Assembly (NCBI RefSeq): GCF_001522545.3
Contig: NC_031773.1
Coordinates: 41,895,494 to 41,959,493, forward strand
Direction of reading: 5' to 3'
DNA: 64,000 bases
Origin: Parus major
Taxonomy: Eukaryota; Chordata; Aves; Passeriformes; Paridae
Position 1 is the stretch's first letter, and each line of letters opens with the position of its first letter. Positions 37,849-51,071 of this stretch are shown here, piece after piece. Under the pieces are notes generated by a model. That model was not told where the DNA came from, made no database searches, and saw only the letters and a program-made list of their open reading frames with translations. A program made the position numbers and the translations under genes.

Positions 37849-40800
37849 AATGACTGTACATGAAAACAGTTTCTAGGTAGTGCAATTCATCTGGCATACC
37901 CATCACAATTATGTACAGCTGTTCACAGCTTAAAAATGTTACTGACAAATAATCACAGTCCAGATTATAGATAGAAGTAATCATCTACTTTGTAATAAAG
38001 TAAAAAGAAAAAAGAAAAATGGAAACCAGCCTTGCTTACATATAAGCAAGCAAGGACTCAGACTTGCACCAGTGTGCAATATAATTTTAGCTCATAACAT
38101 TCACAAGAAGCCAACCACACTATCTTACCTGACCATTTCTTTATTTTAAATATAGAGACAGTCCAGCTTCTTCTTTTTTAACCAATTAAATGAGTAAAGT
38201 TCTTCAGCGTAGTGCACATACTACCTTTCTGCTAAATGTCTTACACCCACTACAAGCTTGGTTTTAAATTGTTGCTTTATTAATTTTCCTGAAACGTCTT
38301 TGTAGTTCATTTATGAATCTGCTTAAATATATGATTATCCATAAAGTCAGCACAAGCATAGTAGGAAAGTGGAACCTAAGTTGTCACTGCATGAATTGAC
38401 ATTCATCGAGCAGTCATTGGCCGTTACATGAATTTGGGTTTGGTTTGGGGTTTTTGTTTTGTTTTCTAACAAATATGCTTCGGGTTCTTTTTGTTTGTCT
38501 CATGGCTGCTGAGCCTTGAGGATAGAGTCATATTTCGATGATTTCTTTATTGCATCTGTGCAAAAATAATACTCTAAAAGAGAAAGGCAAGAAAAGAAAA
38601 TGAACAAGAGAGGCTGGAAGAATGAAGAAGTGAAAAGACAGATATTGATAGATGTTGACAAAAGATCAGTGGTCCCAGCTCTTCTCAAAGTCCCATGCAA
38701 GCAAAAGATCTGGGTAACAGAAGGCAACCTGGAGCCATAGTACGGACAGGAGCAAAAAGTGTAAAAATCATAATTTCTTTCTGTTCCTTAGGTAGAGGAG
38801 TGAGAGTAAACAAGGCTGAATATCAGAAGAGGTTTAGGGTGGGAAGAAAAGGTGTGGCAGATCTTTCTTGCTCAGCACCGTTGCCAAGCCAGGAAGTAGC
38901 ACTTGAAATACGCCTCTCTCACCAGGAGGCATCTGTTCCCTCCTTTTTCTCTTTCATTGGCCTCTGGAGCCCCTGATGATGGCCTCTTTGCACACCAATG
39001 CAGTTTTAATATTGCAAGAAATTAAATTTCAATCTCTCACACTATGGCAGGTGCATCCTTCTCTACTCTGCTGGAGGAAGAAGAATAGCAGCTGCCCCAC
39101 CAGAACAATAAAACTCTGCTCTCTGTGACTGGCTGTCAGTGAACAGCCATGCATAAACATAATATATGGAGATCCCAGGGGTGGCATTTGTCATCTCTTA
39201 TCAGCTCTGCTGCACACACCAGAATTTGATAGGACACTTAGAAAGATGATAAAAGCTACTATCAATCTGTCTAAGTAGAACTATTATGAGCAATAGTAAC
39301 AATATCACTAGAATTATGGAAAATCAGCAGCTATATTATTTTAATGCTCATTTAATTATTCATTTTTTAAATCTTTCCTTCTTCTCCTTAAGATAAGGAC
39401 AGCTAAGATAGCATATCTGAACTTTTATATTAACCAGGCCTATTAATGTCCCTTTGTATGCCTGAAAAAAGCTCAAAATACCTTTAATTAATTTTTTTTT
39501 AAAAAGGAAAATAAAAATGAAATCAAATATATTCCACCAAAGGAACCTCTTGAGCTCTTTTAAACATCCACACCACAGTGAACATCCATATCCATATCTG
39601 GCCCATCTCATTCCAAGTGTTTGCAAAGCAGTAGTACACATAATCATGCTAGAATTATTTTGGGACTTATTACCATTGTAATAGTCTGGTGATCTTCCTA
39701 GTTCCATATCCTTTCTCAGGCAATGCTCTATGGCAGATGTTCCAGAGGAAAACATTAAATTCCCTATAGTGTACTTGACACTTGTGTAATAGTACTGCTT
39801 GAGGGAAAGTTTAAAATATTTCCAGTTGATAATCAGCTAGCATATATTGAAGTATGAGGACAGATAATTGTTATCCTACCCAGTGCGACTGCAAATGATA
39901 TTTTAATTCCTGAGTCTTCTTTTTGGAATCCTACTGATTACTTCTTCTCAGTAATACCCTGTGGTTGTTAGTTCCCAGGGCTAACATGTTGCATTTGGTT
40001 TTGTTCCTGTGAATCTAAATGAGCATGTTTCGGTTTCAACCATTTTTCTTTTCTATGTATTTCTGGTTTCTGCACAAGTAGCGCAGGATGAGATTCTGGC
40101 TGTCCTCTACTATCTCCATAATATAAAACTTTTAGTGTGCCTCCATGGCATCAATTTTTACCTCTTTATTCCTCAAAATAATAAAGCTGTATAATTAAAT
40201 AATTCTATTCAGAAACCATGATGTTAGATCTTTCACCACCAATAACCCAGATAGGTCTGATCTATCTTTTTGCAACTGAAATGAAAGCACTATATGAGGA
40301 CACGGTAACAACAGTAACTAACAGCAGTTTGCTCTTTGTAACTATACCTGACCACAGTCTTACACAAGTTTCTCTTGAATTAGCAGTGTTGACTGGCAGT
40401 TTTACATGTCAGAAGGCTGCATGGCTTTTCACTTCCAGCTGGGCTAAAAAACGCGACATAATCCCACTCAGAGAAGCAGTAGTAGCTGCATGAGCTGCTC
40501 ATTGCAATATTTTCAGAATTGGTATAAGCACTACTGCAAAGTAGACAGGGAAATTTGCAGTCAGTGGAGGATATCCATGTTACTGGGAAACCATTGGCAG
40601 CTGGAGGATCAGCCTCTCTCCTTCACTCTGGTGCTCAGGGAATTATCAGCAGATACTTTCCTTGCACATCTCGGAGAGACTGTGTGACTGCAGTATCTGA
40701 AACACTGAAGGGATGTCAGGAGCGCTTCCAGTGAGTCTTCCCACACCATAAATACATAATTGCTGGTCTCAGATTTCCACATGTTGAAATCCATTAACTG

Positions 40801-42530
40801 GAAGAGATATCGCTTGAATAGATATTTCTGTGTAAAAACATTGTGCTTTGTGGACAAGGTCTGGTGATATTTGTCCAACAAAAAGAAAGCTTTTTAAAGC
40901 TTGGTTATCCAAATTATTTCCTTTCGCTTAGAAAGGGAAACTGAAAAAAAAAACCAGAAAAAAATTTCCCAAGATATAGTTCTGGTCCTTTTTATTAAAC
41001 AGGTTTGATGGGAAACCAGAAAACACCAATTCTACCTTTTAAAAGGAGAGGAAAAAAAAATAAGGTCAGTTCTGCAGACCTTCTTGATGTATTGGACAAG
41101 GAAATACGCATGAAGCTTTAAAGGTAGGAGGCACAGTGAAAGCCCATAGGGAATAGGAGTCAGTGGGGTGCACGGATGCTTCCTTTCAGAATGATACCAA
41201 GGAGGTTAATGTCTGGCCTGGTGATAAAAACCTGGCATCTGTTACAGAAAACACAATGAGCATTGTTGTCATTGAGAGAATGGCTCTGTTTTTCCTGGCA
41301 CGAGTTACTGTTTGGAAGCTAGTTTAAAATAGAAAAGAAAATAAAATCTCACTCTCCAAACTTAAAAATAAAGGGTTATGCCAGAATCGTGTTCTCCACT
41401 GTATTTCTAGGAAGCGTTATTATTGGTTCATTGTTCTGACAACATTATTTACATACCTTAAATGTAAATGCTGATGAAATGCACAGCAAACTGTACAGGC
41501 TTTGACACAAGCACCAGCTACTGTGTTGAGTGTGCATATGCTCTGAAATACAGGCTGTCTTCCCAAAGGCTGGCTTCAGGCACAGGGCACTAGTGCTGAT
41601 AGGCTTTCTCCTTTGCCAGTGGGGAGACTGACTTCCCCTGTGCAAGATTCAGAGCACCCAAATTAAGAACCTCTTCAGACTGCCCCTAGGTAAGGTTCTT
41701 TTTTCTCCATTAGTCCATAAATAAAGTTCATCTTTGTAGATTTCCCTTCCAAAGCATGCCAAGAATTCACATGTGAAATGGGATCACACCCTACCCTCTT
41801 CACTGATTTCCCATTTCTATACAATTTTCTCCAAAGGTGAAGAGACTTTCTTTGCACCTTCTTGTCTATATATATTAACAAGATATAAAATATATCCTTC
41901 TGCTATGACATAGCATCTCAGTTTACACCCAACTAGACCCTGCACTCACTGGTTTTGGTACCAAATGCAGGGGAAGTAGACAGCAGGCTTTTAACTTTTC
42001 CTGCTAACTGCTCCCTCCCTGTTTTGTTGCTTTATGCCATTCATTGTCTATCAGCTAAATAAACACAAGCAGGGGGAAAAGGTAAAACCAAACAGTTCCT
42101 AACTGTTGGTTTTGTTGCCATTGATTTATCTCCATGCTATGAAACTTCAGGCCTAATTAAGAAAATAAACTCTGCAGGTGATGAACAGAAAGGACAGCAT
42201 ATGTTATTCCCAGGCTGCATCACTTGCCTCCAAACAATGCACAGGATCCTGCTGGCAGTGACCACAGCTTGCAATTAAAACATTGTTTTCTTTTTCATTT
42301 CAGACAATGCTGCTTGTCTGACCGAACTACAGAAAGCCTAAACCATTCAAAAGATGCACCAAACGTAGACTGGTCAATAGCCAAGAACACAGCAGCAGCC
42401 AGTGCAGTCCGTGTTCCTAGGAACAGAGATGGTAACTGAGATTATGGTCAGATTCAGGGCACCAGAGGGTCTCTGCCACCACTCACAGGTGCCACAGCAA
42501 GTAGAGTTGATGTAGGAAAGTGCTACTACA
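37849..42530. other. Noncoding DNA, no gene seen
   Basis: A+T-rich unique DNA. A GGTTT-like patch lies at 38435-38466. The open frame of 131 codons at 39360-39755 on the minus strand is lysine- and phenylalanine-rich at its end because of A/T runs, and shows no domain. The 38990-39230 stretch contains motif-like words but nothing conclusive. Confidence 0.45.
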
Positions 42531-42670
42531 TGGAATCAAAGAATGGAACTGTTAAGGGTGGAAAAGACCTCTAAGGTCATCAAGTCCAACAGTTTACCCA
42601 TCACCATCATGTTATCACTCAACCATGTCCCCAGGTGCCACATCCACATGATTTTTGAACACTTTATCAT
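42531..42670 (-). mobile_element. CR1 LINE 3' end, antisense
   Basis: The plus strand begins ggaatcaaagaatgga, the decayed complement of the CR1 terminal attctatgattct repeats. It then reads ggtggaaaagacctctaagg, tcatcaagtccaac and ccatgtccccaggtgccaca, the antisense 3' UTR of a CR1 subfamily with the aagacctctaagatcatc signature. It is a short tail fragment with no coding sequence. Similarity may extend weakly to about 42780 but becomes unreliable after 42670. Confidence 0.85.
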
Positions 42671-45002
42671 GCACAGCCTCTCCAGCTGTAGCCAAGATAT
42701 GCTCATTCCTCTGGTAAATCTATGTCTGATTCAGTCACTTCCTCAACTCAAAGTATTCACTTTTCAGAAAGCTGAGAACCATTCCATGGTTTGTTGAAGC
42801 TTTCCTCGAAAGCTTTATCCAGCTTCTATATTGTCTCTTTTAAGAAGTAGTACAGTGGGCCTGATGGGTAAACCAAGAAAAGTTCATTGAATCTCTTGCA
42901 ACTGGAAAATGCACTTTTAATTTTCTTTAGAGTTAAAACTTAAATTTCAATTAAACAGATTTTGGGAAAAAAAACAAACAAAAAATATATTGACTAAACC
43001 AATTAAAAAAAAAAACAAACAATAAAAAAAACCCCACAAAGACCCCCCAAATGTTATTTTAGATTCTGTACAATGATTAATATTGTAGGTAACAAATTCC
43101 ATTAAGCTGTAATGCACTAGACAGCACAAAGAAGTAACACAGTGGCAAAAAGCCTACTTCAAATTGGTCCAGCTCTTCAAAAAAGAATTTTTAAAGCCAG
43201 GAAGTTCAGAATTATGATTAAACACATGGGAAATTTCTAATGTCATCTGCTTCATCTTTTTTTAAATGTGAAAAATGCATAAAAAAGTCCTGGTAACCTT
43301 GAGCCACTATGGTTTCACCAGCATGGTGCCACAGGAGGCACACTTCAATCCTTTATCTGAACTGTACATAGATACCCAAATGTGTTTTGAACAGCTCTGG
43401 TTCATCTGCAGATTCTCATCTCTTGACACCCTAACTTGCCTCTGGAAAACTGGAGTCTCTTCCCTCCCACTCCATGGATCCCATTACATCTGCCAGAAAA
43501 GCCAATCGTCATTTCAGTAGTAGAAGAAAACTGACAGAAAAATCTTTAACTGCAGGATTCATGGGTTTCACAGTAGTGCAGAGGGGATCACAAAGCCATT
43601 GCTGGTAAGCTGTGGAAGAAAGATGTTGGCATCTTGGCATCAGAAATGCGACAGACTGAGTTATGCCGTCAGCTAAGGGAAGGATCTCTGCCAGCCAAAA
43701 GCAGCCTCAGCACAAAGGTCTGTCTACCCATTACCCACATGAGTCATGAAAAGCTGGTGCCGGCTCTCCTCCTCTCGCTCTGTGCCACCTCAGACACATC
43801 TTTTTTTCACAAGAAGTACTTTTAACGGGACCATTTTGGTAAAGGTATCCCCACATGAAAGTTTGTGGATATATTTCAAGCATCTAGGGTTGTGCTGGGT
43901 CTGGCAGACCAAAAACCTTCTTGGCTGTGGGGATGTACGTTGTCAAAATAGCCATCAAATACTCTCTTGGGCTCTAACTAACCTCTCACATGAAGCCAAG
44001 AAAACAGCTTGAAGTGATATTGACATCCCTATAATGGTTCCTACACACTGGGAAGCTCCTTGTTTGAGCACAGCCTCCCAGATGTGATGGTGTTAAATTT
44101 TGCCTCTGGCGAGATAACCTGGAGGGAATTGTTTAGAAGTGTTCTTGTGTTTGTTTGATGCTGCTCTCCTTTATTTCTCTTTTTTTTTCATGCACTTTGT
44201 TTACTCTTGAGGAAAGATTTGTGTGACTCTGTAAATGATTGAAACACCATTTCTTCCGTCTTACCCGATCACTTCTTTGTGCAGTGTTCCATCCTTTCTT
44301 CCTGTGGCTCTTCCCTTTGTATCAAAACCACTGTTAATTGCACAGCTTTTATCAGGATCAAATGCAGGATCAAAGGTTTGGTGTTCAGATTTTTTGCTCT
44401 TCAGGCATTTTCTTTTCCCTCTCTAATTATGAGAAATTTGCAAAACCACTAACTACCGGATTGAATTGATTTTTTTTCTTCTGTAAGTTGAGGGGAAAAG
44501 GCTAATTGGGGATATTCTAAATTGACTTTATCTCATGTTTTGGGAGCTTGATATATTTCATTGTATCATTAAAAATACAGTGATGATTTTCAAGAGTGTT
44601 TACAGACACCTACAGCTGGAAGCCACGCTGCTGAGAAGGGAAATGTTGCCATTGTGTCGCTTTTACCATTCACAAGAGTGGTAACACTGAACCACTCTAG
44701 ACACATAGTCTGTTTATACACATTTGCTAGGTTAAGTGAAAAGACACGTTGTGTTCCTTGTCTATCAAAAATCTGTATGTGCATTCAGAGTGGACAGCTG
44801 GCATTTTGAAAAGCTGTTCTGGGCTTTTAAGAAAAAAAATTATACTTAACTTGCATGAGGGACCTCCATTTCAAACATTGGCAAAGACAATGCTTGTGAG
44901 AATGCTTTGTTCCTCAGGGCAGCAAGGACTGGGAGGTCCTTTCCAATCAAGCAGCAGTATTTTCTCATCTTTTATTAGATAAAAAAAGAAAAAAATAAAA
45001 GG
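42671..45002. other. Noncoding DNA, no gene seen
   Basis: Contains A-rich and AAAC-rich simple sequence at about 42965-43040. The more balanced 43630-44010 segment has short open frames with no domain. No other mobile-element ends recognised beyond the CR1 tail. Confidence 0.45.
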
Positions 45003-45022
45003 AAAAAAAAAGGGGGGGGGGG
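45003..45022. repeat. Homopurine tract A9 then G11
   Basis: Nine A followed by eleven G, within a longer purine-rich run from about 44981 on the plus strand. The G-run is unusual for this A+T-rich neighbourhood and could adopt triplex or G-rich structures; it is also a likely sequencing and polymorphism hotspot. Confidence 0.9.
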
Positions 45023-48000
45023 TGAGCTGAGTGATATATTTTCCTATTTTAAACCTGATTTTACTCCTTTTCTTCCTTTGGAAATAAATTTCATCCATTA
45101 TTCAGTTTTGTCAGTAAAACTTCACAAATTAATCACAAATTGAGCAGTTGTTTAACATTACACCTAGCCATTCTGGGCTAAAATAACTCCAGATTATTCC
45201 CGGAATAAACAGAGCTACGCTGAGAGTCAACCTATGAATTGAAAACTGTGTACATGAAAGTAGATATTTGTAATGATGAACTTAAATCTTTCAGCCAAGT
45301 TAAAAAACTTAATGACACGGGGGTGGCAAAGATGAAGCTAGATAAAAGAATACCTTTTCACAGTATTATACTGAAGTTATATTTTTTTATGTACAACCAC
45401 TACAGATTTTTTATGTACAACCTTGCCTTTAGCAGTAGCCAATGGAAAAAGTGCAAAAATGGCAGATGACTAAGGCATCCTTAAAAACAAGCTGCATACC
45501 ATGTGCTTGGTGTCTGCATCAGCTAAGTAAAACAAAAGCTGAAAGAATCAGCAGCAGATACATTACGTGGTTTGCTTTTATGTAGGTTGGATTTGTGTTC
45601 AAGCTTACAGATAAACAGTTCATGATACAAGAAACTGCCTGTATGTTGTCTGTCCATGTGATGTTTTGTTTCTTAAAAGCTTCTCATGAGTAAAAAAAAA
45701 AGAAAAAGAAAAAGCCTTCCTATAGCTACATTTAATCATCAAAGACAATGGGAGTGAAGAATTATGGTTTACTCGCCCACACACTGAATGAAAATTGTAT
45801 GTCGTTCCTGCACCCTGATTGGATGAAGATTTCAAGGGATAGATATATTTTCTTTCTGCTTTCTCTTGTTTCTTGTTCTTAAGAAAATTGAACACCCTCT
45901 TTCATTGGTTTTCCCACTTGTCCATCCAAAACCTCTAATGGGATTTTATAAAAGGTGCTTGGAAATACTCCCAGACCATGGGAATGATTTTTTTTTTTAT
46001 TATTTCTGTTACCCAAATATTTTTTTAAACATAAAAGAAGCTTTTTTTTCTGGTTTTGCTTTTTGAGGCAGTGAGGAAGAAAGGCATTGAAAAAACACGT
46101 CATTAAAGCAATAAAATATCGAGTGAATTTCCTCTATATTTTAAGCTTATTATTTTTTTCTCCTTTGTACACACACACAGCTAAGAAGCATTTAAAGTGA
46201 TGCAAATTATTAAAGAGCATTATTACACAAACCACAGCTTCATCTGCCACTCTTCCAGCAGACAATCATTTTTCCCCCTCAGCCACCACTTTCAAGTTCT
46301 ATAGCTTAGTGTAACCATTTTAACTTTTTTTCTTTCTGGAAGGCATGAAGATAAACCATGCATGAATCGATACATGAATGAATCAGCCTCTGGTTGAGCT
46401 TACTGATGTACTCATCCTTTATATCCTTGCATGGTTTACAGAAGTTGGAGCTGTAGCTGGGCTTTGCATTCAGCTGAATGTGGCTTGTTTACACAGCCCA
46501 ATAGGGTTGCCTGTTCCAAAAAAGCTAATTTGTAGGGATTGGTCAGGCAGGATGGAAACTCCTGAAGCTTTATGCTAAATAGATGCAGTTAAGAACCAAG
46601 GTATCCTGGTACTTTAAGACAAAGTTTGGTAGGATCACCAGTCTCTTGGCTTCACCACACCATCTGACTTAATTCAAAGGGAGTTTTGGCTCCAGGTTCC
46701 TGTAAGGCACTGAGAGACCTCCCACATCCAACTGTTCCTCAGCTCTTGGGGCTGTCCCCCAGATAGCCAGGGTTCAGTTTCTGGGACCACCACCCCCTCT
46801 CAACTGTCCTCTGTCACAACCTTAAAGAGAACAAGATTTGATGCCACAAAAACAGTCACAGTAACATTCTGAACATTTTTCAAAAACTCCCTCATTATCA
46901 GCATGTTCCCTTTTCCTTTCTGTGTCCTCTCTTGACATATATCACAGGACAAGGACTCATGGGAACGCAGTGCCTGCCAGATTCCCCCAGAGAGCTCCTC
47001 AAAGAACAGTATTCTTCTTCCATTCACTCCTCTTCCTCACAAATGCACCCTACAGGTCTCCCAGGCACCGATGGAAACAAGGGGCACTTACAGACTACCT
47101 GCCTCCACAACCTGTCTTATTTTGGATTTCACTGGCCTTTGGTAGGGCAACTCTGTTTCTATCATCTCTCTTGGTTACATTCTCCCCGGGGGTATATCTT
47201 TTATATTCTGAATTTTAAAAGATTCCAGACAAGAATTTGTGTCTCTCTCGTGTATTTGTTTGAAGTGCTCAGATTTAGCACTTACAATTACACAATAGTA
47301 GCAGCCTATATGTGAGGAAAGACTTTTCTGGATTGGAAGGATATTTTCACTTTGATTGTTGCTGTCAAAGGGGATTTCACAGCTATCCACATTACATCTC
47401 ACCCGTGCAGCTGACATCAGAGCAACCTTTGCTGCTTGGGTAAAAGGAGACTGAGGGAGATACATTATTCAGTTTTGTACAGAGAAGGAACAGAAAATGT
47501 ATTTTCAGAAGCAGTGTAGAGCTCCACATTTAATAACATCTGTATTTAAAAAGAAACACTGGAGCGTGGCCTTAATGAGTTATTGTTATTTCCTAAAGGC
47601 ACAGATTAAACGTTTGGTTCTGTGAAAGTCAGAAATCTCAGAGCAGCCGTGTCCCATTAACACAGCACATCAAACATCACAGGCTGATTTTCAGTTCAGC
47701 TGAAGGCTGAGGATTTACATCACTGACAACAGCCACGCATATGGTCACATACAGTCAGGAAATGAATAACTCTGCTTGAACCAAAGTGAGCAAGGGTGCA
47801 ATAAAAACATATCCTGCAAAGGGATCTGCAAAGGGAAATGGGAGGAAAGCTGAGCTCACATGAGAATAACAAAGGCTGTCTCACTCTAGACCCCACTCCT
47901 CTGCAAAACACAGCACAGGAAAGGGCCCAAAGCTCAAAATATTACCGGGGAAATATTTCCAGGCCAGTAACTCGGCTTGCATGACAGCCTGTACCCAGGG

Positions 48001-48081
48001 TGCTAAGAGGGCAGAAAAAGGTCCTCCTTGTTCTGAGAAGTCTGACTTGTGAGCAGAGCCCAGTCCTGGAGTACAGGATGC
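45023..48081. other. Noncoding DNA with minor local duplications
   Basis: A 25-base tandem duplication containing tttttatgtacaacc lies at about 45382-45422. A more balanced stretch at 46600-47120 carries short open frames on both strands without domains. The segment 47490-47760 has the even composition of possible conserved noncoding DNA. No gene recognised. Confidence 0.4.
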
Positions 48082-48129
48082 TGATGAATATGTTTGGCTT
48101 GTCACTGATGAATAAGTTTTGCTTGTCAG
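48082..48129. repeat. 24-base tandem duplication
   Basis: Two adjacent copies beginning tgatgaata and ending gcttgtca, differing at a few positions; a simple local duplication. Confidence 0.75.
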
Positions 48130-48414
48130 TCACCCAAATGGTGATGGTAACTAAGAGGTCAAGACTGCTTGCTCTACATCTGCATGTGAAGAAACTGCAT
48201 ATTTTAGTTGGCTAAGTCAAGCACAGTTTTAATATATCTTTCTGTAGCCACAAATAGATTTTGGAAGAAGTTAAATAAGAACCATGCACAGTCAGTCTGG
48301 GAGAGAGTACAAGAGCATGCACTCTCTTGGTATTCCTGATATTCCCAAAGAGAAACGGAAAAAGTGTGAATCCTTTATAACACACTATAATGCAGTGAGA
48401 AGTAGTATAAATTC

Positions 48415-48468
48415 TGGTTTGGTTTGCTTTGGTTTGCTTTGGTTTGGTTTGGCTTGGTTTGGTTTGGT
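48415..48468. repeat. (GGTTT)n / (GCTTT) pentanucleotide repeat
   Basis: About eleven five-base units, mostly GGTTT with some GCTTT and one GGCTT. This motif type recurs in weaker form elsewhere in the window (38435-38466, 55240-55290, and AAACC on the other strand at 17560-17600). Confidence 0.92.
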
Positions 48469-48830
48469 GTGCATCGTGGTAGTTCGCCTTCAGTGACTTC
48501 AATCTTTCACTTCAGGCAGAAAGAAACTCTACTGACCTGCCTGGAAAGCGTGTTTCCAGAAAGAAATCAGTAAAAGTCAGCCACTAAGGGGTTAAAAAGA
48601 AAATATACCTACTCTTGCTTAAAAATTAAACAGCTTTGCATGGTGACACTTTGATGACTTTGGTTGTTGCAGTGACATAGAATATCTAGTGATAACATGA
48701 GCATGCCCCACCTGTTTGCAGGGTGATGTTTGTGTTGTACAGACATATGCCTTGCTGATATCTTTGCCCACCTACTTTCTTTTATTGCCTGGTTAGTATT
48801 TTATTGATTTTTTGCATAATCATCACATCC
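48469..48830. other. Noncoding DNA
   Basis: Unique sequence; nothing recognised. Confidence 0.4.
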
Positions 48831-49005
48831 ATTCATACAGTAATTAAAATCAGAAGAATTTTACTGCGTGGATATCTGCACTGAGTTGTGACACCTGACC
48901 TAGGCAGTGCGCATGAACATCTTTTATTCATAAATTTTGTGACCTGGAAGTAATTAGCTATCACGGGTAAGAACTAAATCAGATGGCAATTAAATGAAAT
49001 AAAAA
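48831..49005. promoter_or_regulatory. Candidate homeodomain-site cluster
   Basis: Three homeodomain-type cores lie within 155 bases: TAATTA (48841-48846), TAATTAG (48951-48957) and CAATTAA (48987-48993). A TTTATTCATAAA lies between them. The intervening sequence is not A+T-only (tgcgtgg, cacctgacc, agtgcgcatg), which makes the cluster slightly more notable than background. No conservation evidence is available from one sequence. Confidence 0.2.
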
Positions 49006-51071
49006 ATAAAATTAGTTGTTTCTTCTCTCAGAAGAAGTTAAATGGCAAGAAACTTCAGTGTGTTTGTCAGAGTACTCCACTTCCTCTTCTGAATATTTGT
49101 GTGAAATGAAAGGTATATTTTGTATTAATGTAGCTATATGATATCTAAAAATAAATACCTTGTATCTCACCTTCATCCAGAAGTAAATGACAGCAAAGCT
49201 AAACTGGCATCTTCGGAGGAATGTAGATGGATGCTGAAGGCATGCAGACAGAAGAGATGTTTGGCCCACTTGGGCTAATGGTGCTATTTGCAGCACCCAT
49301 TCAAAGTGCTCTGAAGTCAATAAGCACATAGTTGGCCTTGATGTGCTTCAAACCTTTGGTTCCTGTGACAAAAGTAGGGATTTACTTGAACTGATGTGAG
49401 AATTTCAGTTTTCACTTGAATTCCAATAAAGAAAATTATGCAATATATACTGTCTTTAGGTTATCATAATTTCTTTGTTGACAGTTGAGGAAGGTTTGTT
49501 CCTCAGATGTAAATGAGATGTATACTTGCATATTTTTGTTAAAGAAATCAGATGTCTGAGTAGAATTAAGTGCCTGAAGGCTGCTGACAGTAAAAGACAA
49601 ATGGAGGTAGGAGGCACTGCAGCAAAACCAGTCTGGGCATATTAAAAGCTTTTTATTGTACCTGCTCAAGAAGAAATCCTTGAAACAACTTTCAAGAGGA
49701 TAAGCCTCACAGCTAAATTAGTGGCTCACACTATTCCAGCTGTCTTCAGGACCCTAGATAACTATGTTAAATGAATATTTGCTTTTCATATTTGGAGTTA
49801 TCCCTTTTTGTGTGTCACCACACTTGTTGGGTGATCCTAGCTGCTGATCCTAGCTGCCTTCCCAAGGGATGCATATCTCTGGCCAGCAGCCACCATCAGG
49901 ACATGGTGTTTCTCACCTTGGAGCTTTGCTTGCAGAATCTGTAAAGAAGGGAACAGCCAGTCCGAGCCAGGAAACATCTTTGTGCCACTGCTCAGGGTCA
50001 CACTGCAACAGGGACCCTGTTCCAGCCATGGGTCTGCTGACTGCACACAGCTCCTGTCTTCCCAAGGAGTGTGTGGGGATCCTCCAGGTACCCCTGAGCT
50101 GCGCACAGGTCGGGCTCCTGGGCCAGCCAGAGCTCCAGCTCCTCACAGCCCAAACGGTGGTGGCAGCTCCCCAAGGTGGCCGTGACCAAAGCCATGGATG
50201 CAGCCTTCCAGAGCATCTCCCTACTGTGAGCAGTGGTGCCTACAGCACTTCCCACACTCTGTGGAAGGTGCAGCAGACAGTGGTTGTCTGATCTAGCCTC
50301 TCTGACCTCGCAACAATGAGGATATGGAGCAGTCACACGGCCATGCCGTTGGCAAAGAGGCTTAAAATCTGCTCCCAACTGTTTCCCAGAGGGTGTTTAC
50401 TTCCTCCTAGCTGACAGGCATGACTGTACGAGCACTCCTTGCCCCTGTGAGGACAAAATAAAAAAAAAGAAACCTTCAGCAGCAATGTAAGTTTGTGTGA
50501 CTTTACTCAGAGATACACTAAGAGTGATTATATGGCTGCCTCTTAGCTGGGAAATGGTAACAAACAGCTGCGAGTTCAAAGACCAGCCAGAGTCACCTCT
50601 ACAGTTATGATAATAACTAGGGTACAAATGATAACAGACTGTGAAACAGAATTGCCATTAGGCTTAACAACAGATGGGCAATTGCTCCCAAATCCCTTCA
50701 ATATTGAAAAGTGCAAATCAATGATTTTATCCCCATGTTAAGTAAACAGACTTGGGCTCTTCCAGGCAGGGAGCCTCAGGTATGAATTCAGAGAGAAGAA
50801 CAGCAAAACAGGGACCCACCCTGAGCAGAGGTCCTACAGGGCAGCAGCAGCATCTGTCTGGTGCTCATTCCCCTCAGCAGGTCCTTTGCCTACATGAATC
50901 ATGAACCCTGACTGGAGAATCACAGGATAAAAATAAGACAGCGGATTACCCATGAAAAAGGGATCACAAAACCTGAAAGTGGGAAAAAAACAAGAGAAAA
51001 GGAAAGGAAAGACCAGTGGGATGTGGAAAATTGCCCAGAAGAAGAAATACTGGTGATTGTCAGAGGATGGA
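49006..51071. other. Noncoding DNA with a G+C-richer block
   Basis: A 14-base direct duplication (tgatcctagctgc) occurs near 49833-49858. The block 49850-50400 is G+C-richer with overlapping open frames of up to 140 codons on both strands. They share no domain, and their bidirectional openness argues against coding. It may be an old retroelement piece, but no family was recognised. Confidence 0.4.

Noticed and set aside
39360..39755. 131-codon minus-strand open frame
   Set aside because: No domain; Lys/Phe-rich end arises from A/T runs; no supporting signals.
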